Source: Gulosibacter hominis
Lineage (GTDB): Bacteria; Actinomycetota; Actinomycetes; Actinomycetales; Microbacteriaceae
Reading direction: 5' to 3'
DNA: 64,000 nucleotides
Assembly: GCF_904842695.1 (NCBI RefSeq)
Contig: NZ_CAJGWQ010000006.1
Coordinates: forward strand, 62,001-126,000
This document shows, piece after piece, positions 25,143 to 33,301 of this stretch. The number at the start of each line of letters is the position of its first letter. The stretch's first letter is position 1. A program made the translations under genes and the position numbers. The notes under the pieces were generated by a model that saw nothing but the letters and a program-made list of their open reading frames with translations, searched no databases and was not told the origin of the DNA.

Positions 25143-26462
25143 GTCCGTTACGCCTTCATGAAAGGCGACGCTTCGCGTTCAATTATTCAAACCACTATTC
25201 AGCGATGGAAAACATCGGATTCAGTAGTTTCTGGATCTCCCACTGCATACCTTGATTTCTCCGATGAGGGAAACAAGATTCGAGTATCCCTCGGAAGGAT
25301 CTACCCCCAAGGTCTGGGACACGGTGGAGACGGGTTCGCCCTAGAAGAGGACGCACGAGTCGCTATCCCTATTGAAGCAATGGCGGTTTGGCTCTTCCGT
25401 CAAGATGAGTTGGACCAGTATTTTGGCGATAGTGACCCTAACAAGCTCTCGCAGCAACTCGTCGAAGCCCTCATACGCGAGCTGAACCTTGAGCCCGGCG
25501 AGATCGAGGCAGTTTTTGTAAACAAGCCAATCGATATCGAGACCAGCGACGCTCCGCTTAGCGATGCGGAGTTGTTGGCAATCTGCAATTCGGCATTTGA
25601 GGCCAAGTTGGAAGTCGAAATCCGCAAAGAAGATCGGCTTGAGTACACAAATAGGATTCAGTCAGTGACAACAATCGATTCAGCACCAGCATGGACCAGG
25701 ATTTCCCCAAGTGAACAGCTAGCCTCGCTAGTCAAAGCGGGAGAGCGCGCAATTCTTCTGTTTGGACCGCCCCGAACCGGGAAAACCCGTGCCATCGATA
25801 AACTTATTCCGCGTAATTCTGAGGATCGTGAGACTATTCAGCTCCATGAGGGGTGGGGTTATGAGAACCTGATCCTAGGACTCGCGCCCGGTGAGAAACC
25901 GGGAGAATTCGAATGGACTGAAGGTCCACTCCTTCGCGCGCTTCGAAACGGCAAGAGGCATATCGTTCTAGAAGAGATCAACCGCACTCGAATTAGCCAG
26001 GCCTTGGGCGAGTTATTCTCTCTTATCGAGCCAGCGTACCGGGGCGAGACCAACGGCATCACGCTTCCGAATGGTGCGCAGATCTTTATCGATCCAGAAG
26101 TGGTTTTCTACTTCACTATGAATAACGTCGACACGAACACGGAGGATATTGACGACGCACTCATGGGACGTATGGCAAGTGTCTACTTTGGTCCACGCGT
26201 TGAAGACCTTGACGCGATACTTAGGCACAGAGCTATTCCTTCAGATACAGCCGCAGCCATTAAGACTGTCTTCACTGCTATTCAAGACAAGTATCCGCTG
26301 GGTCATGGCTACTTCGCCGGGCTTCAGCCGAGTGATGACTTCCGGATGTACTACATGTGGAGAATCCGACCGGTCTTGATGAATCATTTCTCTGCCTATG
26401 AGCCTGAAGTGGTAGCGCAAATCGACAACCGCGTAGATGAACTCTTCACAGGAACAGCGTGA
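25143..26462 (+). pseudogene. McrB-like AAA+ restriction subunit, missing its first 71 codons
   Basis: The frame opens at 25113 and resumes the host protein at 25143. The first ATG is 25158 and has no ribosome site. Counting from it, a DNA-recognition-like N-terminal region is followed by an AAA+ motor: FGPPRTGKT at 202-210 (an Arg in place of the usual Gly), Walker B VLEEINR at 270-276, and MNNVDTN at 321-327 in place of the McrB MNTADRS signature. Type IV-like McrB proteins translocate DNA using GTP or ATP. With its 5' end lost it is probably inactive unless internal initiation works. Confidence 0.75.
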
Positions 26463-27634
26463 TGCAGACTTGGCATGCCGTCGAGAACGAGATTTCGGCG
26501 TTACCCGGCCTAACCCCAGCTGATGTCCCCACTGGCTTGCCAGACAACATTCGCGTTCTCCTTCAAGGTGGAGTTCTGCAGATTCTGGCGTCAAATGTTG
26601 CCGGGAATATCCCGCTTCTTAATGGAAATAAGCTTGTCATTTCTCCGAAGCATGCATCGCTCAATCCAGTTTCGATGCTGCTGTATCTTCACGATTCTCA
26701 GTCGGCTCGACTGGTGAACGATGCTCCGTTCGGATACTCAAGCGGGTCGCACGATTTCGGCTTGAGTTCGTTGGCAGAGATGTTGTCCCGGGAGCTCTTA
26801 TCCTTTGCAGCAAAACCAAAGTTATTTCGCCGCAAGCCTACGCTTGAGGCCACGTCATCTGCCGTTGGACAGATAAACTGGCCTGTGACAAACCTCCGAG
26901 CGCGGCGAGGAGATGCCGCTCCAATCGTAACGAGACGACACAGGCCGACATTTGATATCCCCGAGAACAGAATTATCAAGTCGGCTGCCAAACGAGTATT
27001 GGGACTCTTGTCTAGTGACGCTCCTGGGGCGCGTGTAACTCACGATTGGGCAAACTGGCAGGCATCTACCTTTGCTGGTTATGACGATATCCGCAAGGTC
27101 AGCCAGATGATGCGAACGAAGAATGTTGGCGGTTCGCATTCCTACTACAGCAATGCGCTCGGTCTCAGCCTCGTCATCCTCCAAGCATCCGGAATTGACC
27201 ACGGTGAAAGCTGGGAGTCTGACGGATACTTGTTCAATATGCCTGGACTTTACGAAGACTTTGTGCGAACAAGTCTTATGAGAGCTGCAGAGCCCACTGC
27301 TCTAAGCGTTCAAAAGGGTTTTGCCTCCAGTAGCTTTCTGCTTACGAATGGCGAAATCGAGCTAATTCCAGACCTGACTATCTATCGCGGCGGATCTATA
27401 GAAGCTGTCCTCGACGTAAAGTATAAGGTACCCGATGCGAAGGATCTGTATCAGATCTATACATACATGCAGTTTGCGCGTCTCAACGAGGCTTATATCA
27501 TCTCACCTTCCGTTCGAACTGGAGACGTGGTCGAGACGTTCGACGGTCACCGAATCAAATGTCTTGGTTTGGATAGCAGTTATGCGATAGACGTCGACGC
27601 ACTTGCTTCGAGGGTTATCGAAGCTCTGCGGTAA
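26459..27634 (+). CDS. McrC-like nuclease subunit
   Basis: 391 residues, start overlapping the McrB-like stop by four bases. The C-terminal part has a PD-(D/E)XK active site: IPDLTIYRGGSIEAVLDVKY (about 303-322), with K supplied by DVKYK, then YQIYTYMQFARLNEA. McrC is the nuclease of McrBC complexes and needs the McrB ring. The 3' end overlaps the convergent methyltransferase gene by 20 bases. The gene itself shows no frameshift, so it is intact but its partner is broken. Confidence 0.85.
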   Translation: MMQTWHAVENEISALPGLTPADVPTGLPDNIRVLLQGGVLQILASNVAGNIPLLNGNKLVISPKHASLNPVSMLLYLHDSQSARLVNDAPFGYSSGSHDFGLSSLAEMLSRELLSFAAKPKLFRRKPTLEATSSAVGQINWPVTNLRARRGDAAPIVTRRHRPTFDIPENRIIKSAAKRVLGLLSSDAPGARVTHDWANWQASTFAGYDDIRKVSQMMRTKNVGGSHSYYSNALGLSLVILQASGIDHGESWESDGYLFNMPGLYEDFVRTSLMRAAEPTALSVQKGFASSSFLLTNGEIELIPDLTIYRGGSIEAVLDVKYKVPDAKDLYQIYTYMQFARLNEAYIISPSVRTGDVVETFDGHRIKCLGLDSSYAIDVDALASRVIEALR

Positions 27635-28832
27635 AGAGGGGTTGCTGCACGGTGGTTGAAGCCAACACTCGCTCAGCAGTGGCGAGGTATTCTGCGCTTA
27701 CATCAAAACCGATATAGCTCCTCTCGAGCTTCTTCGCTGCAACGGCGGTAGTTCCAGCACCCATGAATGGATCAAGAACCACATCACCAGGGTCCGTTGA
27801 GATCGCGATGCAGCGCCCAGGACGCTGAACCGGGAACTGAGCCCCATGCCCATCTCGGCCAGAAGAGGTTGGCAAGTACCAGAAGTCACTAAGCTTGTCC
27901 GACTCAAGCAGCTGTCGCCCACCAAGGTCTGAAGGTAGCTCCAAGTATGCGGCCTTGTTGAACTTGGGGGTTCGTTCCCGAGTGAGATGCAGAATGTACT
28001 CAACATTTCTGCTGACTCGCGACTGCTGGGGTTCAGGAGTTGTGGCCTGCTTGCACCACGAGATCGTGCTCTTTACGTAGTAGCCGATTTGGGCAGCACG
28101 CTGAGCAATCCGTTGCGGGATCAAACACTGCTCACCATCTTTCAGATACGAGTGTCCGGCGGAATACCGCAAGTACTCGTGATCTTTCCACGATCGACCA
28201 TCCTTGCCTTGCATCGCATGCAGTGTCTCAACTGCACTACCACGGATTTGAGTGCGAGTGTTGTACGAATCCATGATGTTCCACCACACGGAGCCATCTG
28301 CAGCAATTTTCGGAAGCAATGCATGCAAGACCTCGACCGAATGGCGAATAAACCCTTCAGGTGTCTGCTCGAGACCAAACGAGCAGTTCTCGCCATCCGC
28401 CCAAAGGCGCTCACCAGGCTCGTCATAGACCCGCATAGCCCAGTACGGCGTTGAGGTGACAACAGTATTCACCGAACCATCTTTCAGTCTTCCAATCAGC
28501 TGGAGAGCGTCTCCGACAACGAAGGAGTCCTTTTGAATGACCTCTTGACTCTCGGCAACGAGCACGGCTCCGGTGACGGCTCGACGGAGATATTCAAGAA
28601 CTTTGCTGCGAGGAACGAACGTCTCGGAGAATGCATCTTGATCTAGAAGTTGCCGAACGTCGGCCTCGGACAAGATTGACTTCCTGCCAAGGGCACGCCT
28701 AATGAAGCTGTGAGTCATGCCCACAACGGGGGCAACAAGCTCAATGGGGAACACTAAGTCGGTAGTACTGCTGTCGGGGGAGGCGACCGCCGTTTGAGGC
28801 TTGATGGTATATGCCTGCTTCATCTCACTCAT
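27615..28832 (-). CDS. DNA methyltransferase of McrBC-linked R-M system
   Basis: 405 residues from ATG 28832, which overlaps the stop of the regulator gene by 8 bases. A predicted recognition/HTH region at about 25-100 is followed by motif IV TSTPYW at 126-131 (an unusual Thr where SPPY/TSPPYW is the common form) and AdoMet motif I DPFMGAGTT at 354-362. This is a beta-class order, and the TSxPYW form is most often an N4-cytosine enzyme. It would protect host DNA from the McrBC-like nuclease, as in LlaJI-type systems. With the restriction half broken it now looks like an orphan methylase. Confidence 0.82.
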   Translation of the reverse strand: MSEMKQAYTIKPQTAVASPDSSTTDLVFPIELVAPVVGMTHSFIRRALGRKSILSEADVRQLLDQDAFSETFVPRSKVLEYLRRAVTGAVLVAESQEVIQKDSFVVGDALQLIGRLKDGSVNTVVTSTPYWAMRVYDEPGERLWADGENCSFGLEQTPEGFIRHSVEVLHALLPKIAADGSVWWNIMDSYNTRTQIRGSAVETLHAMQGKDGRSWKDHEYLRYSAGHSYLKDGEQCLIPQRIAQRAAQIGYYVKSTISWCKQATTPEPQQSRVSRNVEYILHLTRERTPKFNKAAYLELPSDLGGRQLLESDKLSDFWYLPTSSGRDGHGAQFPVQRPGRCIAISTDPGDVVLDPFMGAGTTAVAAKKLERSYIGFDVSAEYLATAERVLASTTVQQPLFTAELR

Positions 28833-29082
28833 TACGCCCGTCGCCGGTTCCTTCCTCATAACAGTCTTCAAAAGCCAGAATGTCGTTGGGTGAACAATCC
28901 AACGCTTTACAAATCCGCCCAAGTGTCGCGGTGGTAACCGTCTGATTTCGACCCAGCTTCGTGATGGTTGATGAGCTCAGACCGGCAAGGTCTCTAAGCT
29001 CGCCCTTCCGAATTCCTCTGTCGATAAGCAACTTCCAGAGGTTTCTATAGTCCTCGCGAGGCGCGTTCGATGTGTCAACCAT
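28825..29082 (-). CDS. XRE/HTH_26 controller protein of R-M operon
   Basis: 85 residues with a compact helix-turn-helix (KGELRDLAGLSSSTITKLGR) and ICKALDCSPNDILAFED near the end. It precedes and overlaps the methyltransferase by 8 bases, the position of controller (C) proteins in restriction-modification systems. A dyad just upstream of its start could be its operator. It is paralogous to the ABC-3C regulator at 22168-22380, showing that two defence units in this island share a control family. Confidence 0.83.
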   Translation of the reverse strand: MVDTSNAPREDYRNLWKLLIDRGIRKGELRDLAGLSSSTITKLGRNQTVTTATLGRICKALDCSPNDILAFEDCYEEGTGDGRNE

Positions 29083-29098
29083 GAGACCAGAATACCAT

Positions 29099-29120
29099 AT
29101 CGCATGATTATTCGTGCGAT
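29099..29120. promoter_or_regulatory. Dyad upstream of controller gene
   Basis: ATCGCA (29099-29104) and TGCGAT (29115-29120) form an inverted repeat with a 10-bp spacer, 17 bases before the controller ATG. A TATGGT/TATTCT-like -10 overlaps it on the minus strand. It is the most likely operator for the HTH_26 protein. Confidence 0.45.
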
Positions 29121-29639
29121 ACAGTCAGCTTTGATCAAGGTGTACATTTGGGCATCGCATGACGCCCTACCGATATTTTTTACACCCTCGGGTGCTGCGG
29201 TGACTCGGAAGCCCGGATCAGATCTGCCCGACGACCCTCAGCGGTCACTTTGCGTCCTTTCAAAACGCGAGAAACTCCTCGAGCTGCGTCTCTGCGTAGG
29301 CACAACGTCTAGCTCAAGGGCCCCAACTAGCTAAAAGCTTTGTAGTTGACTAGGAGTGCAGATGGTCGTCGGACCACCTGCAAGAACGAATAGCAAGCGG
29401 TATCGCCTACAGGTAGAGGTGCTACCCACATCATTTGTCAAGACCCCGCGTCTATTCTTGCGCGCGAAATCCCGACTGGTTCACCTCTCTCCGGACGCCA
29501 GCCGGGTAGCGACGTGCCAGATACTCAGCGGTTCAGCAGGCTAATCTCCAAACGTCCGCGGCAGCCGGAAATCCCAGTTCATAGCCGGTATCGAAGCTGT
29601 TCGATGGCCTGCTCCGCACTGGGGTCTTGTATCCAACGT
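29121..29639. other. Gap with no recognisable gene
   Basis: About 520 bases between the controller operator and the first residues of the type ISP remnant. Short open frames here have no ribosome site or protein similarity that I recognise. The junction that removed the 5' half of the ISP gene must lie near 29640. Confidence 0.5.
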
Positions 29640-31838
29640 GACCAGTTGTGCGACCCGTTTGCGGGTACCGGAACGTTCATTACGAGGCTGCTGCACTCGG
29701 GGGTCATCAAGCCCGAGGATCTGTCGCGCAAGTTCCACCGCGAGATTTTCGCAAACGAGATTGTGCTGCTGAGCTACTACATTGCGGCGGTGAATATCGA
29801 GGCAATGTACCGCGAGCTCTGCGAAGAGGCGGGGCTGGATGCGGGCGACACCGGTTTTCCGGGGATCTCGCTCACCGATACTTTCGCGATGGATGAGCGC
29901 CAGAACCACCTTGGCGGTGGCGTGTTTGCCGAAAACACGGCGCGCGTTGAGCAGCAGCGAACCGCGGCGATCAGCGTGATTTTGATGAACCCGCCGTATT
30001 CGGTGGGGCAGAAAAGCGCGAACGACAATAACCAGAATGCGAAATACCCGCTGGTGGATGGGCGCATTGCTGACACTTATGCAAAGCGCTCTACCGCCAC
30101 GCTTAAGAACGGTCTCTACGACTCGTACTATCGAGCACTGCGCTGGGCGACTGATCGCATTGGTGAGCGCGGTGTTATCGGATTTATTTCGAACAGCGCC
30201 TTCATTGACGGGAACACCGCCGACGGAGTGCGGCTCACCTGGCAGGATGAATTTGATGAGATCTTCGTATTTGATCTCCGTGGGGCGATTCGTGGTAAGC
30301 AGGGCGACGCTGCGAAAAAAGAGGGGCAAAACGTATTCGACATCATGACCGGTGTCGCGATCACATTCCTTGTCAAAACGGGCGAGGGAGGTGACGGGCC
30401 GGCGAAGATCCACTATTGCGATATTGGTGACTATCTCACTCGGGAAGAAAAATTCGAGATTCTTGAGCGCGATGTGAGTGTTGCCGGTACTGAGTTCACC
30501 GAGATCACGCCGAACGAGGCGGGCGACTGGATCAATCAGCGTGATCAGCGCTTCGGCACCTATCAAGCTATTGCGAGTAAAGACCCCCATGAGCAGGCAG
30601 TGTTCGGGCTCAGCTCGAACGGATTGAAAACCAACCGCGATGCCTGGTGCTACAACTTCGACGAGGACGAGCTTCGACGTAATATTCATGCCCACGTTGA
30701 CTACCTCAACGCTGAGCGTGAACGCGTGTACCGCGCGATAAGTAACGGTGCAGATAAGTCTGCTGAACAACTTATTCGCCGCGATAGCACGCGTGTTTCG
30801 TGGGACCGAATCAATATCAGTGACGTGAAACGAAACCGCCCGACCGAGCTGTATCAAGAGGGTTTTCGTTTGGGCATCTACCGCCCGTTCCTGAAACAGT
30901 CGGTTTACTTCGACCCGTCGCAGCGATTGAATAACTGTACGTATCAGCTGCCAAAGCTGTGGCCGACGGCTTCGCACGATAACTTGGCGATCGGCTCTCA
31001 GCGAGAAACCCGGCGCGACTACAGCGTCTTCATAACAACGCTCCCGCCCGATCTCGAATCGGTGTCCAAGGCACAGTGGTTCCCCCGCTACACATGGGAG
31101 CCGCTGGAATCGGCCGACGGCGCGTTTAATCTTGACGCGCTCGCCGCATTCGAGAACGATGTAATCGTCGATGGCTACCGCCGTCTCGACAACATCACCG
31201 ACGAAACCCTCGCCGGCTATCGTCGCGTCTACGTCGACGACAGCATCAGCAAAGACGACATTTTCTACTACGTCTACGCCCTGCTCCACCACCCCGAATA
31301 TCGCGAGTGCTACGCGGCCGACCTCAAAAAGATGCTGCCGCGCATCCCGCACTGCGCCGGTTTTGCTGACTACGCGCGTATCGGGCGGGCGCTTGCCGAC
31401 CTGCACATCCACTACGAAAACCTGCCCGCGCACGAGGCGCTGCAATACGACTTCACCGCCGACGCTCCCGATGACGCCTACGAGCGCTACCGCATCGGCA
31501 ACAAAAAAATGTCGTGGACCAAGCGCACCGCGAAAACCGCGCTGAAATACAACGAATACCTCACCATCAGCGGCATCCCCGCCGAAGCCAACGATTACCA
31601 AATCGGTGGCCGTAGCCCGCTCGAATGGATCATCGATCGCTACTACATCAAAACCGACAAAGCCTCGGGCATCGTCAACGACCCCAACGACTGGCTGCGC
31701 GAACAGCACAACCCGCGCTACGTTGCCGATCTCATGGGCTCACTCGTGACGCTCTCGCTCGAAACGCAGCGGCTCGTCAGCGAACTGCCCACTTTCGAAG
31801 TGCTCGACAATGTCGGTGGCCCACATACAATGAGCTAA
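29640..31838 (+). pseudogene. Type ISP restriction enzyme, N-terminal nuclease and helicase lost
   Basis: The frame contains only the C-terminal part of a type ISP single-polypeptide enzyme. It starts within the methyltransferase motif I (CDPFAGTGTF, D at 29652), then NEIVLLSYYIAAVNIEA, motif IV MNPPYSVG, and a long target-recognition region to the stop at 31836. Complete members are about 1,500-1,600 residues and begin with a Mrr-like nuclease and a helicase; both are absent. Codons upstream of about 29640 do not look like the family. It is therefore a truncated, presumably inactive relic. Confidence 0.78.
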
Positions 31839-31853
31839 ACGAACAAAACGAAA

Positions 31854-32384
31854 GTGGGTGTGTCGGTGTCTGCGCTGCATGAATCTAAGACGTACGTACC
31901 GTCCTCTGAAAACCTCGAGAAGTATGCGAAGCTGCATGATTTTAACGAGGCACTTCAGACAAAGCGTGGTCAGGTTCCCGAAGCAGAATGCTTTCTTTCA
32001 GGGCCGGAGCCAGGCCAGCAGGTGGTGCTGCCGAAAGACGTCTACGAGCTGCTTGTCGCAGTCGTTGATGCGATGCAGCAGGGTATGGCGGTAACCATTC
32101 GCCCCAACCACGAACGAGTAACGACGCAGCAGGCTGCCGACCTACTGGGAGTCTCGCGGCCAACCGTTGTCAGACTGGTCGAGAACGGTGAACTGCCCGC
32201 CACAAAGATCGGGAGACATCGCCGAATCCTGCTGGTCGACGTGCTCGAGTATCAAAAGCGCCACGAAACTCGGCAATTCGATGCGATCGCAGCCACGAGC
32301 GACCTTGACGCTGAAATTCCCCCTGCAGAGTTTTTCAAGAGCGTGCGTGCCGAAGTCGCAGCCGAACGGGCAAACGGGGCATAG
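31854..32384 (+). CDS. Antitoxin with excisionase-type HTH
   Basis: 176 residues from GTG 31854; GTG 31860 or 31866 are also possible. A central MerR/excisionase helix-turn-helix (VTTQQAADLLGVSRPTVVRL) is followed by a C-terminal tail that would wrap the toxin. It is immediately upstream of a PIN-domain gene and overlaps it by one base, the standard antitoxin-toxin layout. The antitoxin should repress the pair through the HTH. Confidence 0.85.
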   Translation: MGVSVSALHESKTYVPSSENLEKYAKLHDFNEALQTKRGQVPEAECFLSGPEPGQQVVLPKDVYELLVAVVDAMQQGMAVTIRPNHERVTTQQAADLLGVSRPTVVRLVENGELPATKIGRHRRILLVDVLEYQKRHETRQFDAIAATSDLDAEIPPAEFFKSVRAEVAAERANGA

Positions 32385-32971
32385 TGTTTCGGGCAGTGCT
32401 CGATACGTGTGTGTTGTGGCCGAGTCTGCAACGCGACGTTTTGTTATCTTTTGCCGTGGCTCGGCTCTATCGACCGCTGTGGAGCGAGCAGATTCTCGAA
32501 GAGCTGCGCTTCGGCGAGCAACTTAAACTGCAAGATCGAGGTGTGCCTAGTGCCGAAGCTCGAGCACGCACTTCGCGGCTCGTGCTCGCCATGCGCGAGA
32601 TGTTCAGCGATGCACTCGTCTCAGCGGATAGTGACGTTTCGAACGTCTATGGATTGCCAGATCCTAACGACGAACACGTAGTGGCGGCAGCTGAGTCTGG
32701 TGGAGCCGGCGTCATTGTTACGAACAACCTTCGGGACTTTCCGGCTTCCCTAATGCCTCTTGATATTGAAGTGAAGCATCCAATCGACTTCTTTGCCGAC
32801 ACCGTAGACTTCGGCCCGGAAATAGCAGTCCAAGCAATCGAGAGAATGCTTGCCAGGTATCGGCGCCCTGTACTCAGCTTTGATGCATGTCTTATGGAGC
32901 TGCGCCGGCGCTACGGCCATGACGAAGCTTGCGAGCAGCTTTTCGAGACGCGGCGCCAGATGCGTGACTAA
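32384..32971 (+). CDS. PIN-domain ribonuclease toxin
   Basis: 195 residues from a GTG overlapping the antitoxin TAG. Acidic PIN-fold residues are seen in order: VLDTCVLWPS near the start, LEELRF, LPDPNDEHVVAAA and VTNNLRDFP. It belongs to the PIN_3-like group linked to excisionase-type HTH antitoxins. It is expected to cleave RNA when the antitoxin is degraded. The pair probably stabilises the surrounding island. Confidence 0.88.
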   Translation: MFRAVLDTCVLWPSLQRDVLLSFAVARLYRPLWSEQILEELRFGEQLKLQDRGVPSAEARARTSRLVLAMREMFSDALVSADSDVSNVYGLPDPNDEHVVAAAESGGAGVIVTNNLRDFPASLMPLDIEVKHPIDFFADTVDFGPEIAVQAIERMLARYRRPVLSFDACLMELRRRYGHDEACEQLFETRRQMRD

Positions 32972-33171
32972 GTGTGCTGATCGGGTTCGTTGTTGCTGCA
33001 AGGAGCTGCTGCGGTGCCACAGACAGCGACGAGAGTTTCGATGCGGTCGATGTCCTTTGAATCGGCCGTAGAACACTGAATCATGCATCCGATGCACTCG
33101 CTGATGTGCGCGGCCGCAGTGGGGTAAATCTTGATCTGCCGGTCCTGCTTGTCACCGCCGACGCGGGTCAC
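32968..33171 (-). CDS. Possible small cysteine-rich protein
   Basis: A 67-codon minus-strand frame from GTG 33171 with clearly GC-rich third codon positions, as expected for coding DNA here. It contains ECIGCMIQCS and later VCGTAAAPC, a set of five cysteines. It has no ribosome site and no recognised family, and the true start is uncertain. It could be a remnant of a longer protein. Confidence 0.3.
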   Translation of the reverse strand: MTRVGGDKQDRQIKIYPTAAAHISECIGCMIQCSTADSKDIDRIETLVAVCGTAAAPCSNNEPDQHT

Positions 33172-33205
33172 TGGTGTGAAATGCCTGGTGCGTCTGTGTC
33201 TATAC

Positions 33206-33258
33206 CGAAGGGGGGCTGGGTCTGGACGATTTCACGGTCCAGACCCAGCCCCCCTTCG
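33206..33258. terminator. Perfect 22-bp hairpin, bidirectional terminator
   Basis: Arms 33206-33227 and 33237-33258 are exactly complementary over 22 bp, with a 9-nt loop and a G/C-rich stem. It lies between convergent transcription units (the PIN toxin and the surface protein). There is little T-tract on either side; stem strength is the main argument. Confidence 0.7.
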
Positions 33259-33301
33259 TGTTGCTAGCCGCAGGGGATTTACCCGGCGTCAGCGCAGCGA
33301 C

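Noticed and set aside
29356-29544. Small plus-strand frame before the ISP remnant
   Set aside because: No ribosome site with good spacing, no family, and unusual codon use.
29541-31709. 722-codon open frame on the minus strand
   Set aside because: It is antisense to the type ISP remnant, whose protein has clear methyltransferase motifs; the minus frame has none and is an effect of codon bias.
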